This document shows positions 17,288-26,962 of a stretch of DNA of 64,000 nucleotides, piece after piece (position 1 is the stretch's first letter; each line of letters opens with the position of its first letter). Below the pieces are notes generated by a model. That model saw only the letters and a list, made by a program, of their open reading frames with translations. It was not told the DNA's origin and did no database searches. Source of the DNA: Comamonadaceae bacterium CG12_big_fil_rev_8_21_14_0_65_59_15 (lineage in GTDB: Bacteria; Pseudomonadota; Gammaproteobacteria; Burkholderiales; Burkholderiaceae_C); the NCBI GenBank assembly GCA_002786915.1, contig PCUV01000096.1, positions 1 through 64,000 of the forward strand. Direction: 5' to 3'. The translations under genes were made by a program, and so were the position numbers.

Positions 17288-17932
17288 TTAGTGGCTGATC
17301 TGGCTGCCCCAGAGCTGCTGCAAGCGCGCATCCCGCCCGCAACTGGCGCGGTAGTATTTGTAGCGCAGCGGGTTCTTCTTGTAATAGTCCTGGTGATACT
17401 CTTCTGCCGGATAAAAGGCGCCGGCCAGCACAATCTCGGTGACGATGGGCGCCTTGAAAGGTTTCGTCTTTTCAAGTGCTGCGCGGGATGCCTGCGCGAT
17501 CTTCAACTGATCAGCGTTGTGCGCAAAGATGGCGGTTCGGTACGGCGTGCCATGGTCACAAAACTGCTGGTCTTTGACGGTGGGATCAATGTGGCGCCAG
17601 AAGTAGTCCAGCAGTTGCTTGTAACTGACTTTGGCGGGGTCGTACACCACTTGCAAGGCTTCGGCATGACCGGTGGTATGGGCCGACACCTGCTCATAAC
17701 TCGGGTTGGGTGTTTTGCCACCGGTATAGCCGGATGTGGTGGAGAGCACGCCGGGGACCTTGTCAAAGTCAGACTCGACACACCAAAAGCAGCCGCCTGC
17801 AAAGGTGGCTTTTTCAGTTGCAACGCTGGCTGCACCCGTGCTGGTTTGGGCGAATGGCAGCGTCGCAAGATTGAGTAAAACCAAGGCACTGAGGGAGCGC
17901 AGCAGGCGGAGAAAGCGGTTATTTTTGTTCAT
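17288..17932 (-). CDS. msrA: Secreted peptide-methionine (S)-S-oxide reductase
   Basis: The 214-residue MsrA has a cleavable Sec signal (LLRSLSALVLLNLATLPFAQ), the active-site motif GGCFWCVESDFDKVPG, SGYTGGKTPNP and the recycling-cysteine region YYRASCGRDARL. It should repair oxidised methionines in periplasmic proteins. It overlaps msrB by four bases, so the two act as a pair covering both sulfoxide epimers. It is closely similar to the membrane-anchored MsrA at 8841-9548. Confidence 0.93.
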   Translation of the reverse strand: MNKNNRFLRLLRSLSALVLLNLATLPFAQTSTGAASVATEKATFAGGCFWCVESDFDKVPGVLSTTSGYTGGKTPNPSYEQVSAHTTGHAEALQVVYDPAKVSYKQLLDYFWRHIDPTVKDQQFCDHGTPYRTAIFAHNADQLKIAQASRAALEKTKPFKAPIVTEIVLAGAFYPAEEYHQDYYKKNPLRYKYYRASCGRDARLQQLWGSQISH

Positions 17933-18423
17933 ACGGCACCTTCAAATGTCAATGCCACGCCGTTATTGCAAAAGCGCTTTCCGGTGGGCGGTGGGCCGTC
18001 GGTAAAAACATGTCCCTGATGCCCCTCGCACCGCGCACAGTGGTATTCGGTGCGCGGCAGAATCAGTTTGAAATCGGTTTTGGTCAACACGGCACCCGGC
18101 AGTGCTGTGAAAAAACTCGGCCAACCGGTACCACTGTCATATTTCATGTCAGAGGTAAAAAGCGGCAGGTTGCAGCCAGCACAGTGATAGACACCCTTGC
18201 GTTTCTCGGTATTGAGGCTGCTGGTGTGGGACGGCTCGGTACCTTCGTGGCGCAAGACATCGTATTGCTTGGGCGTCAGGCGTTGCTTCCATTCGCTGTC
18301 AGATAAACGCAATGGCTCAATACGCGCCTGGGCAGCGCCGTTATTCGCAAACACGGTTTGGTGGGTCAAACCAAGGCTGGCAAAAATACCAAGAAATGAA
18401 CGTCGAATCATGTTGAACCTCAT
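17929..18423 (-). CDS. msrB: Secreted peptide-methionine (R)-S-oxide reductase
   Basis: The 164-residue enzyme reduces the R-epimer of methionine sulfoxide. It has paired zinc cysteines (CAGC and CARC), DSGTGWPSF, and the catalytic cysteine in KRFCNNGVAL. Its N-terminus, MIRRSFLGIFASLGL, carries a twin-arginine-like motif before a hydrophobic stretch, so export by Tat or Sec is likely. The ATG at 18411, five residues in, is an alternative start. It is the first gene of msrB-msrA-cupredoxin-like. Bases 18424-18697 upstream carry no other gene; promoters for both flanking genes are expected there. Confidence 0.92.
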   Translation of the reverse strand: MRFNMIRRSFLGIFASLGLTHQTVFANNGAAQARIEPLRLSDSEWKQRLTPKQYDVLRHEGTEPSHTSSLNTEKRKGVYHCAGCNLPLFTSDMKYDSGTGWPSFFTALPGAVLTKTDFKLILPRTEYHCARCEGHQGHVFTDGPPPTGKRFCNNGVALTFEGAV

Positions 18424-18697
18424 AAGTGATGCCAGGTTGGGTCATCGATTGCGCAGTTTCCAGTTGTCATGCGCAGACAGTCAAGGCGGTGAGCTGTCAC
18501 TGAAAGAAACTGATCTTCTCTTTCATGCGAAAACCGTGCAGAACAACTGGCTACACGGCTTGGTCGCGGCTACTGGCAAAATCTTTCACCAAAGTTGGCT
18601 CTGTAGGTTGATCGTGCCTAGCTTGCGAACCCGCACAATGCGCCCTAACTCCAAGATTTGACACACGCCCGGCGACCTTGAGGGCGCCGCCCTGTAG

Positions 18698-20281
18698 ATG
18701 AAGATGAATACCCCGACCACCGAACGCTCCACCCACACCCTGCGCCTGATTCTGGGTGACCAGCTCAACCCGCTGCATCCGTGGCTGGCGCAGGTGGACC
18801 CTGGCGTGGTGTACGTGCTGATGGAAGTGCGCCAGGAGACGGATTACGTGCGCCACCACGCGCAAAAAGTGCTGGCTATTTTTGCCGCCATGCGCGCCTT
18901 TGCCGCGCAGCTTTCGACAGCCGGCCATCGCGTGACCTATCTGCGCATTGGCGATGTGGCCAACCGTCAGTCCATCCCCGACAACCTGCGCGCGTTGCAG
19001 GCACAAACCGGGGCCATGCGGGTTCAATACCAGTCGCCCGACGAATGGCGGCTGCATCAGCAATTACAAGCTTTTATAGCCTCTGACCCAGAAGATACAG
19101 GCGCGGGCAGCTATGATGTCGATAGCAATCATTTTTACACCCAGCGCGGCGACGCGGCGCAACTGTTTGCCGGCAAGCGCAGTTGGCTGATGGAAACCTT
19201 CTATCGCCACCTGCGGCGCAAACACGGCGTGCTGCTCGACGCCAACGGCGACCCCGAAGGCGGGCAGTGGAACTATGACGCCGATAACCGCAAGCCCTGG
19301 CGCGGCCCGCCGCTGCAACCGGCCGAGCCGCCTGACCCACGCCCGCTGCACGACCACAGCGCGTTGTGGGCCGAGATTGAAAAAGCGGGCGTGCAGACCG
19401 TGGGCGTACCGCACGCCGACACGCTGCGCTGGCCGGTTGACCGCGCTGAGAGCTTGGCGCTGCTGGCAGCCTTTATCCAGCAAGCGTTGCCTTACTTTGG
19501 CGATTACCAGGACGCGATGCACACGCGCGGCGCGCACCTGTTTCACAGCCTGTTGTCGTTTTCGCTCAACACCAAAATGCTTTGCCCCCACGAGGTGGTG
19601 CAGGCGGCCGAGGCTGCTTACCGCGCGGACCGAGCACCACTGGCGGCGGTGGAGGGTTTCATCCGCCAGATATTGGGTTGGCGTGAATACGTGCGCGGCT
19701 TTTATTGGGCGCACGCGCCGGGCCACGCCAGCGCCAACGTCTTTCATCACACGCAACCGCTCCCGCAATGGTTCTGGAGCGGCCACACGCGCATGGACTG
19801 TCTGGCGCACGCCATCGGGCAAACGCTGGACACGGCGTATGCGCACCACATCCAGCGCCTGATGGTGATTGGCAACTTTGCCCTGCTGGCCGGGCTGGAC
19901 CCGGCGCAGGTGGATGCCTGGTACCTGGGCGTGTACGTGGACGCGTTCGAGTGGGTGCAGCAGCCCAATACGCGCGGCATGAGCCAATGGGCTGACGGTG
20001 GCTTGCTGGCCACCAAGCCGTATGTGAGCAGTGCGGCCTACATCGACCGCATGAGCAACTACTGCAAGGGCTGCGCCTTTGATAAAAAGCAGCGCCTGGG
20101 CAAGCAGGCTTGCCCCTTCAACGCGCTGTATTGGGACTTTTACCTGCGCCACCAGGCACTGCTGGCGCGCAACCCGCGCATTGGCATGGCCTACCGCCAG
20201 CTGGCCGCCATGTCGCAGGCCGAGCGCGACGCCATTCAGACCCAGGCGCAGAAGCTGCGCGAGAACATCAATACCTTGTGA
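18698..20281 (+). CDS. Iron-sulfur bacterial cryptochrome/photolyase (FeS-BCP type)
   Basis: The 527-residue protein matches the deoxyribodipyrimidine photolyase-related family (PhrB, CryB). It starts LRLILGDQLNPLHPWL and has the C-terminal helical domain with WREYVRGFYW and NFALLAGLDP. The FeS-binding region is MSNYCKGCAFDKKQRLGKQA followed by CPFNALYWDF. Members repair (6-4) or related photoproducts using FAD, a lumazine antenna and a [4Fe-4S] cluster. Residues around 122-145 (QLQAFIASDP to SNHF) are partly encoded by a dispersed repeat. A short-chain dehydrogenase gene starts 5 bases after the stop, so they are probably co-transcribed. Confidence 0.92.
   Translation: MKMNTPTTERSTHTLRLILGDQLNPLHPWLAQVDPGVVYVLMEVRQETDYVRHHAQKVLAIFAAMRAFAAQLSTAGHRVTYLRIGDVANRQSIPDNLRALQAQTGAMRVQYQSPDEWRLHQQLQAFIASDPEDTGAGSYDVDSNHFYTQRGDAAQLFAGKRSWLMETFYRHLRRKHGVLLDANGDPEGGQWNYDADNRKPWRGPPLQPAEPPDPRPLHDHSALWAEIEKAGVQTVGVPHADTLRWPVDRAESLALLAAFIQQALPYFGDYQDAMHTRGAHLFHSLLSFSLNTKMLCPHEVVQAAEAAYRADRAPLAAVEGFIRQILGWREYVRGFYWAHAPGHASANVFHHTQPLPQWFWSGHTRMDCLAHAIGQTLDTAYAHHIQRLMVIGNFALLAGLDPAQVDAWYLGVYVDAFEWVQQPNTRGMSQWADGGLLATKPYVSSAAYIDRMSNYCKGCAFDKKQRLGKQACPFNALYWDFYLRHQALLARNPRIGMAYRQLAAMSQAERDAIQTQAQKLRENINTL
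19065..19140. repeat. Degenerate comamonad-type repeat inside photolyase gene
   Basis: The minus strand reads GATTGCTATCGACATCATAG, CTGCCCGCGCCTGTATCTTC, TGGGTCAGAGGCTATAAAAG. This fits the dispersed repeat only loosely, and it stays in frame. Confidence 0.35.
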
Positions 20282-20286
20282 CCCCC

Positions 20287-21015
20287 ATGAATCTCCAAAC
20301 ATCTTGCCCCGTGCCGGCGCTGTCGTCGTTCCCGCCGGGTTTTCGTGCCCTGGTCATTGGGGTCAGCGGCGGCATCGGGCAGGCGTTGCTGCAGTGTTTG
20401 CAGGCGCATCCGTGCTGCGCACAGGTCAGCGGACTGCACCGCCAGTCTGACCCAGCGATTGACTTTGACATGGAAGCCAGCGTGGCCAGCGCGGCGCAGG
20501 CGCTGCAAGGGCAGGGGCCGTACCACCTGATCATCAACGCCGCAGGCGTGTTGCACACAGAGCAGTTCAGCCCTGAGAAAAAGCTGGGCGATTTGAATTA
20601 CGCGCAGTTGCAGGCCACGTTTTGCGTCAACACCTTCGGCCCGGCGCTGGTGCTGCGCCACTTTGCGCCGCTGCTGGATGCGCAGCGTGGCGTGCTGGCT
20701 TGCCGGTCGGCGCGCGTGGGCAGCATTGGCGACAACCGGCTGGGCGGCTGGTACAGCTACCGCGCGTCCAAGGCGGCGCTGAACATGCTGGTCAAAACGG
20801 CGGCCATCGAGCTGGCGCGCAGCAAACCGCGCGCGGTGCTGGCCAGCGTGCACCCGGGGACGGTGTCCACTGCGTTGTCCACACCGTTCAAGGGCGCACA
20901 GATCGGCCGACCGCCGCAGCAGGCCGCGCGGGAAATTTTGCACATGCTGGATCAGCTGCGACCCACAGACTCGGGTTGCTTTGTGGCCTACGACGGCCAG
21001 CAGTTGCCGTGGTGA
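20287..21015 (+). CDS. Short-chain dehydrogenase/reductase, CsgA/YgfF-like
   Basis: The 242-residue protein is a classical SDR: the nucleotide-binding motif VIGVSGGIGQALL, the NAAG motif (LIINAAGVLHTEQF), and the catalytic YxxxK in YSYRASKAALNML with an upstream SIGDN serine. It is near full length. It lies directly behind the FeS photolyase gene, a pairing seen in other proteobacteria. The substrate is unknown. Confidence 0.88.
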   Translation: MNLQTSCPVPALSSFPPGFRALVIGVSGGIGQALLQCLQAHPCCAQVSGLHRQSDPAIDFDMEASVASAAQALQGQGPYHLIINAAGVLHTEQFSPEKKLGDLNYAQLQATFCVNTFGPALVLRHFAPLLDAQRGVLACRSARVGSIGDNRLGGWYSYRASKAALNMLVKTAAIELARSKPRAVLASVHPGTVSTALSTPFKGAQIGRPPQQAAREILHMLDQLRPTDSGCFVAYDGQQLPW

Positions 21016-21242
21016 TGCTCAAAACGCATTGGAATTGGTAACAAAAAGGTGGTAGACACCTGGTGCGGGTGCGCTGACATGGTCAGCACAATGGTGGGCA
21101 GCACCAGATTGTGATGCTGCATTTTCAACAGCAGCATCAGGCTCGAGCTGCCATGCAGATTCAAGTCCAGCAACAGGATGTTGGGGGCCTGGTGTACCAG
21201 TGTGGGCAGGGTTGTTTGCGGGTTGGCGTCCTCGCCTACCAC
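20988..21242 (-). pseudogene. Remnant of a response regulator receiver domain
   Basis: Read on the minus strand, VVGEDANPQTTLPTLVHQAP, then NILLLDLNLHG, then LPTIVLTMSAHPHQV matches the middle of a NarL/LuxR-type receiver domain: helix, phospho-acceptor strand with D, and the following strand with its conserved Ser/Thr position. The N-terminal acidic pocket and everything after the fourth strand, including the output domain, are missing. It is a decayed fragment, whose open frame runs slightly into the 3' end of the SDR gene. Confidence 0.5.
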
Positions 21243-21491
21243 CGGGTGGTCATGGCCCAGCGCACGGCCGCAACTTCATTTGCCAGGCGCTGGGTGGGCA
21301 TCAAATAATGAACATAAAAAGTGCAAGGCTAGGGTTTTCACTCATTCAAAAGTCAAGGCTTTGCCACCGCCCTGCACATCGTTGCAACTATGATGGAAAC
21401 ATCAGGAGTCAACAAGGGCAAGAAAGATAAATAGCCCTAGACATTGTGCTGCTGTGGGCTTGCCCAATAACAAGCCCTGAAAAGATAGAAC

Positions 21492-21635
21492 ATGCTTGAT
21501 TTGTCCTTTTGGATGATGCAAGAGCGCGATAGCCGCGTACCGCAAGCGGTGGCGATTGCCCATGGTTTACTGGTGCAGATGGGGGCAGTGTTCCGGCTCG
21601 GTGATGACGCTACGGTACTCAGGTTGACCGCATGA
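21492..21635 (+). CDS. 47-residue ORF coupled to the GGDEF-EAL gene
   Basis: A short frame, starting MLDLSFWMMQERDSRVPQAV and ending LGDDATVLRLTA, stops in an ATGA overlap with the start codon of the downstream gene at 21632. No family is recognised. It may be a real leader or small protein translated ahead of the signalling gene, or the tail of a lost gene. In the same 21243-21631 stretch, GGGCTTG at 21456-21462 and CAAGCCC at 21471-21477 form a small hairpin. Confidence 0.3.
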   Translation: MLDLSFWMMQERDSRVPQAVAIAHGLLVQMGAVFRLGDDATVLRLTA

Positions 21636-24600
21636 ACGCACGCTGGTTGCGAGCCCTGTCCATCAAAACCCGCATCACGGTATTTGTGCTGATGGTCGTG
21701 TTTTTGTGCATGAGCGCGCTGGCGGTGTACGTCAGTGCCATGTTGCGCCAGGACTTGCAGCGAGTGCTGGGTGATCAGCAAATGTCCACCGCCACGCTGG
21801 TGGCTGCCGATATAGACCGCGACATTCGCGGCCGCATCAAAGCCCTTGAAGCTGTTGCTGCAGACGTTGCCCCAGCCATGCCAATTGACCATGCCACGGT
21901 TCAAGAGCATCTGCGCCACTTGCAGCAGCATGATGTGTTTTTGTCACTATTCAACGGCGGCGTCATTGTCTATCAGCCCGAAGGCACGGCAGTAGCCGAG
22001 CTGCCGCTAGAAACCGGGCGCGTCGGCATCAACTACGCCAATCGCGAGTATTTTTTGGGTGCACTTAAAGGGCAGCCAACCATCGGCAAACCCCATGTGT
22101 CCAAAAGCAAGGGCTTTCCAGAGTTCATGGTCAGCGTGCCCATTCGTGGATCTTCGGGGCAGGTGGTGGGTGTGTTGGCCGGTGTTACCAATTTAAGCAG
22201 GCCCAATTTTCTGGATCAATATATGGACCAGCGCTACGGAGCAAGCGGTGGCTATGTGCTGACTGATACACCAGCATCGGCTGGTCATTACCGCCACCGA
22301 AAAAACCCGCATACTGGAGCCTTTACCCGCTCTAGGCATCAATTTGACGCTGGATCAATTTGTGGGCGGCCGCGAGGGGTTTGCGCTGATGCGTGACCCC
22401 AAAGGACGGCAGATTTTGGCTGCGGACAAAGGCGTTCCATCGGCTCACTGGGTGTTGGCTGTTGTACTGCCCACGGATGAGGCTTTTGCGCCCATTCAAC
22501 GCTTGCAGGCGCGCATGCTGTTTGCCATTTTGATGTTCATGCTGCTGGCCGGTGGCCTGTTGTGGTGGGTGCTCAAGCGTGAGATATCTCCTATATTGCA
22601 AACGGTACAAACGCTGACCGACCTGTCGCATTCGGACCAGGTGCCATCGCCCTTGCAGATCATGCGGGAAGATGAAATTGGCAAGCTGATTGCGAGTTTC
22701 AATGAATTGCTGGGTCAGTTGAACGCGCGCGAGATGTTTTTGCAGCAGATTTTTGACACCTCGAGCGTGGCGATTTTTGTCATTGATGCACACGAGCACC
22801 TGGCGCGCGTGAATCAGCGCATGGCCGACATGTACGGCACCACCGTGCACGCGCTGCTGGGGCGTGATTACGTGTCGCTACTGCATCCGGACATGCGTGA
22901 GACCGGTTACCGCAACATGCTGGCGTTGCTGGACAACACCATTGACAGATCCAACGTGCAGCGCATTTATTGCCGCGACGATGGCAGTCAATTCTGGGGC
23001 GACCTGACCTGCCGCAGCTTTGACGACGCCAGTGGCAAAGGGCGTTTTATCGTCTGCGTCATCAACGATATTACTTTCAGCAAAGCGGCCGAGGCCGAAC
23101 TACGCATTGCCGCTACTGCCTTTGAGTCGCAGCAGGGCACCACCGTGGCGGATGCCCACGGCGTGATCCTGCGTGTCAACCAGGCTTTTACGCGAATTAC
23201 CGGCTACAGCGCAGCCGAGGTGGTGGGCAAAAACCCGCGCGTGCTGCAATCGGGTCGCCACGACGCGGCTTTTTACCAAGCCATGTGGAGCAGTATTGCC
23301 ACGACCGGGGCGTGGCAGGGCGAAATCTGGAACCGGCGCAAAGACGGCGAGGTTTATCCAGAGTGGTTGAGCATCAGCGCGGTCAAAGACGCGACCGGCA
23401 AAGTTGTCAATTACGTGGCCACGTTTTCCGACATCAGCGCTCGCAAAAGCGCTGAAGACCAAGTTCATCACCTGGCTTTTTATGATCCCCTGACGCAGTT
23501 GCCGAACCGGCGCCTGTTGCTGGACCGGTTGGCGCAGGCGCTGGCCACCAGCGCGCGCCATCAAAGCATGGGCGCGCTGTTGTATGTGGACCTGGACAAT
23601 TTCAAGACCCTCAACGAGACCTTGGGCCATGTGCAGGGCGACATCTTGCTGCAAGCGGTGGCGCAGCGTCTGAATGGCTGCGTGCGTGAAGACGACACCG
23701 TGGCGCGGCTGGGCGGCGACGAGTTTGTGGTGATGCTGGAAGACCTGAGCGTGAATGCGGTCGATGCCGCCACGCAGGCCGAGAGCGTGGGCGGCAAGAT
23801 TCAGCAGGCGCTGAGTGAAAGTTACCCTTTGGGACCGTTCCGCCACCGCAGCACGTCAAGCATTGGTGTGACGCTGTTTGGCGGGGTGCTGCCGCAGGGC
23901 ACGGATGAACCCCTCAAACGCGCCGAGCTGGCCATGTACCAGGCCAAGGCGGCTGGTCGCAACACGCTGCGCTTTTTTGAAGAGCGCATGCAGCAGGTGG
24001 TAGCCGAGCGCGCCGCGCTGGAAGACGACTTGCGCGACGCCTTGCTGGCGAACCAGTTTTTGCTGTACTACCAGCCGCAAGTGGTGGGCGGTGCGGCACG
24101 CCTGACGGGCGCCGAAGCGCTGGTGCGCTGGCTGCATCCAAAACGTGGCTTGGTGTCACCGGCTGACTTTATCCCGTTGGCCGAAGAAACCGGTTTGATT
24201 CTGCCGCTGGGTCAGTGGGTGCTGGAGACCGCTTGCCGCCAGTTAGCGGTGTGGGCCGGTCAGCCTGCGCTGGCGCATCTGACGCTGGCCGTGAATGTGA
24301 GTGCCAAGCAATTTCATCAATCGGACTTTGTGGCGCAGGTGCAGACCACGCTGGCGCGCACCGGGGCGAAGGCACAGCGCCTTAAACTGGAACTGACCGA
24401 AAGTTTGCTGGTCGATGACGTCGAGGGCATTATTGCCAAGATGACGACGCTCAAAGCGCAGGGGGTGGGCTTTTCGCTGGACGACTTTGGCACTGGTTAT
24501 TCGTCGCTGTCTTACCTGAAGCGCCTGCCGCTGGATCAGCTCAAGATTGACCAGGGTTTTGTCAGAAACATCCTGAGCGACCCGAACGACGCGGCCATTG

Positions 24601-24803
24601 CCAAAATGGTGGTGGCGCTGGCCGACAGCATGGGGCTGGCGGTGATTGCCGAGGGCGTTGAAATGCAGGCGCAGCAGGAATTTCTGGCCCACCTGGGCTG
24701 CCACGCCTACCAGGGTTATTACTTCAGTCGGCCGATTCCCGTGGCAGAGTTTGAGGCGTTTGCACAGCGACTACAGATTGCCACTTATCGTGGTGAGCTT
24801 TGA
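21632..24803 (+). pseudogene. Frameshifted dCache-HAMP-PAS-PAS-GGDEF-EAL cyclic-di-GMP protein
   Basis: The first frame (21632 to about 22270) encodes a membrane helix and a dCache sensor (INYANREYFLGALKGQP, PEFMVSVPI). Near 22265-22275 the protein similarity moves to another frame (QHRLVITATEKTRILEPL), consistent with one extra base in GATACACCAG. The second frame (ATG at 22344, to 24803) continues the cache, then has a membrane helix, HAMP, two PAS domains, an intact GGDEF motif (RLGGDEFVVML) and an intact EAL domain (GAEALVRW, DDFGTGYSSLSYLKRL). Together they would form a cyclase/phosphodiesterase of about 1,055 residues. The break is either a real mutation or a sequencing error; the 3' part could still make the catalytic domains. 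Confidence 0.82.
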
Positions 24804-24927
24804 GGCGTTGATACGGCAACGTCCTCAAGCGTGTTCCACGTATCCGTAGCGACTGCGCTGAAGATTAAGAAAACTGAACTTGCTGCAAGCGGCAGAAGCG
24901 GGCTGTTTGGTGGGCGCAGCCAGCCAG

Positions 24928-26013
24928 CTATTTCAAGTCGTCGGCCAACACCTTCAGAATGCGTTGCGCGTCAGCTTGTGCCAGGGTCGATCCGTCGGCA
25001 TTCTGGATCGACACCACCGTGGCCGTGCCCTGGCTCACTACCGACACCTTGAATTTTTGCGGTTTGCTGTCGGGCTTGGAGCCGCTAAACAGTTTGCTGA
25101 AAAAGCCTGGTTCGCTGGTATCAGCCCGGGGTTGCACGTAGCGCACAAAATAGACGCCCTTGCTGCGGTCGCGGTCTTCCACCGTGAAGTTGGTGCGATC
25201 CAGCGCCAGACCGACACGACGCCAGGCGCGGTCAAAGCCGTCGCTCAGTTGCACCACCGGCTGGCCGTTGAGCTGGCTCAAACTGGAACTGTCTTTAGGT
25301 ACACCGGCGGCTACTAGCGCTTGTGATTGCTCTTGCGACACGCCCAGCTTGACCATCAGACGACGCAAAAATTCGGCTTCCAGCTCGGGGTCGGCAGCAC
25401 GCGGCTGCCACACGGTCTGGTCTTTTTTGTCAGAGTTATAGACCTCCACCATGCCGCGGTGGCTGATGAAAATGTCGGTGCCACCGGCCTCGTTGCGCTC
25501 CAGGCGCGTGCGGAATTTGTCACGCTCGCCGGTGGAATAGAGCGAATCAAATACCTTGCCCAGCGTGTTGCGGATGAAGTCCTGCGGAATCTTGGCGCGG
25601 TTTTCGGCCCAGTCGGTTTCCATGATGCCCAGGTTGGCTTGGTCCAGCGACAGCAGAAAACCGTTTTCGGTCCAGAAGTCTTTCACCGGCTCCCACAGCT
25701 TGTCCGCCGGGCGGTCCACCACCAGCCAGCGCTGTGTGCCGGAACGCTCCACCCGTACATCGGCCAGCTTGGCAGCAGCGGTTGGCACAGCGGCGCTGCT
25801 GGCCTGGCTGGTCTGGAAACCAGACGCGGTGACGGCTGCGCCGGGCACGTTGTAACGGCTGTCTTTGGACAGCTGGGTGAGGTCCGGGGGCACCTCCAGC
25901 GACGGCGTTTTGACTGCTGCGCTTTTGTAGTCGATCTTGTCACCCTGGAGTACCGTACAGGCACCCAGCACCATGCTGGCACCCAGCAACGTCAGTCGAA
26001 ATAATGAGTTCAC
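24928..26013 (-). CDS. bamC: Outer membrane assembly lipoprotein BamC (NlpB)
   Basis: BamC is a lipoprotein subunit of the BAM complex that inserts beta-barrel proteins. The product has a lipoprotein signal with lipobox LGAC (GASMVLGACTVLQGDKIDYK), the conserved unstructured N-terminal segment that contacts BamD (KSAAVKTPSLEVPPDLTQL), and two helix-grip domains. I chose the GTG at 26013 because the signal peptide follows directly; an in-frame ATG at 26049 would overlap dapA. It lies directly downstream of dapA, an arrangement known in many proteobacteria. Confidence 0.9.
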   Translation of the reverse strand: MNSLFRLTLLGASMVLGACTVLQGDKIDYKSAAVKTPSLEVPPDLTQLSKDSRYNVPGAAVTASGFQTSQASSAAVPTAAAKLADVRVERSGTQRWLVVDRPADKLWEPVKDFWTENGFLLSLDQANLGIMETDWAENRAKIPQDFIRNTLGKVFDSLYSTGERDKFRTRLERNEAGGTDIFISHRGMVEVYNSDKKDQTVWQPRAADPELEAEFLRRLMVKLGVSQEQSQALVAAGVPKDSSSLSQLNGQPVVQLSDGFDRAWRRVGLALDRTNFTVEDRDRSKGVYFVRYVQPRADTSEPGFFSKLFSGSKPDSKPQKFKVSVVSQGTATVVSIQNADGSTLAQADAQRILKVLADDLK

Positions 26014-26045
26014 TACAGTTCTTTCTGGCAAGGTGGGAAAACAGG

Positions 26046-26933
26046 TCAAAGCAGACCACTGGCACGCATGGCAGCTTCAACCACAGGCTCATTGCCTGCC
26101 GTCAGCGGCGTGAGCGGCAGGCGCAGCGTCGGGCCGCACAGCCCCAGGCGCGACACGGCCCACTTTACAGGGATAGGGTTGGCTTCCACAAACAGGTGCT
26201 TGTGCAGCGGCATCAACTGGCGTTGGATTTCCATGGCACGGCGCACGTCACCGGCCATGGCAGCCACGCACAGTTCGTGCATCTGGCGCGGTGCCACATT
26301 GGCAGTGACGCTCACGTTGCCCTGCCCACCGCACAGCATCAGCGCCACCGCGGTGGGATCGTCGCCTGAATAGATGGCAAAGTCTTTGGGCGCTTCGCGG
26401 ATCAGCCACTGCGCGCGGTCGATGTTACCCGTGGCTTCCTTGATGCCCACAATGCCCGGCACTTGCGTCAGGCGCAGCACCGTGTCGTGCGCCAGATCGG
26501 CCACCGAGCGGCCTGGCACGTTGTACAAAATCACCGGCAGGTCTTCGGCCTCGGCAATCGCCTTGAAGTGCTGGAACTGGCCTTCTTGTGTGGGCTTGTT
26601 GTAGTAGGGCACCACTTGCAACTGGCAGTCTGCGCCCACCTTTTTGGCAAATTTGGCCAGCTCGATCGCCTCTGCCGTGCAGTTAGCGCCACAACCAGCC
26701 ATGACAGGGCGCCGCCCCGCGGCCTGTTCCACCGCCACGCGGATGATCTCGCAATGTTCCTTCACGTTGACAGTGGGCGATTCACCCGTGGTGCCGACCA
26801 CGCCAATGCAGTCGGTGCCTTGTTCAATGTGCCAGTCCACCAGTTTGCGCAGTGCCGCGTAGTCAACGCTGCCGTCGGGCAGCATGGGGGTGACCAGGGC
26901 AACAATGCTGCCGGTAATGGGACGGTAAGCCAT
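26046..26933 (-). CDS. dapA: 4-hydroxy-tetrahydrodipicolinate synthase
   Basis: DapA condenses pyruvate with aspartate semialdehyde in lysine and diaminopimelate synthesis. The 295-residue protein has the TIM-barrel motifs [10 protein letters not shown], the catalytic tyrosine region LYNVPGRS, and the Schiff-base lysine in GIKEATGN. It is full length. It is followed by bamC after about 30 bases, so the two are probably one operon. Confidence 0.97.
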   Translation of the reverse strand: MAYRPITGSIVALVTPMLPDGSVDYAALRKLVDWHIEQGTDCIGVVGTTGESPTVNVKEHCEIIRVAVEQAAGRRPVMAGCGANCTAEAIELAKFAKKVGADCQLQVVPYYNKPTQEGQFQHFKAIAEAEDLPVILYNVPGRSVADLAHDTVLRLTQVPGIVGIKEATGNIDRAQWLIREAPKDFAIYSGDDPTAVALMLCGGQGNVSVTANVAPRQMHELCVAAMAGDVRRAMEIQRQLMPLHKHLFVEANPIPVKWAVSRLGLCGPTLRLPLTPLTAGNEPVVEAAMRASGLL

Positions 26934-26962
26934 GATTCTTTTGGGCGGGAAGGTGAAGCGGG

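Noticed and set aside
19064-20302. Long open frame antisense to the FeS photolyase gene
   Set aside because: The sense strand encodes a complete photolyase with FeS cysteines; the antisense product has no recognisable domain.
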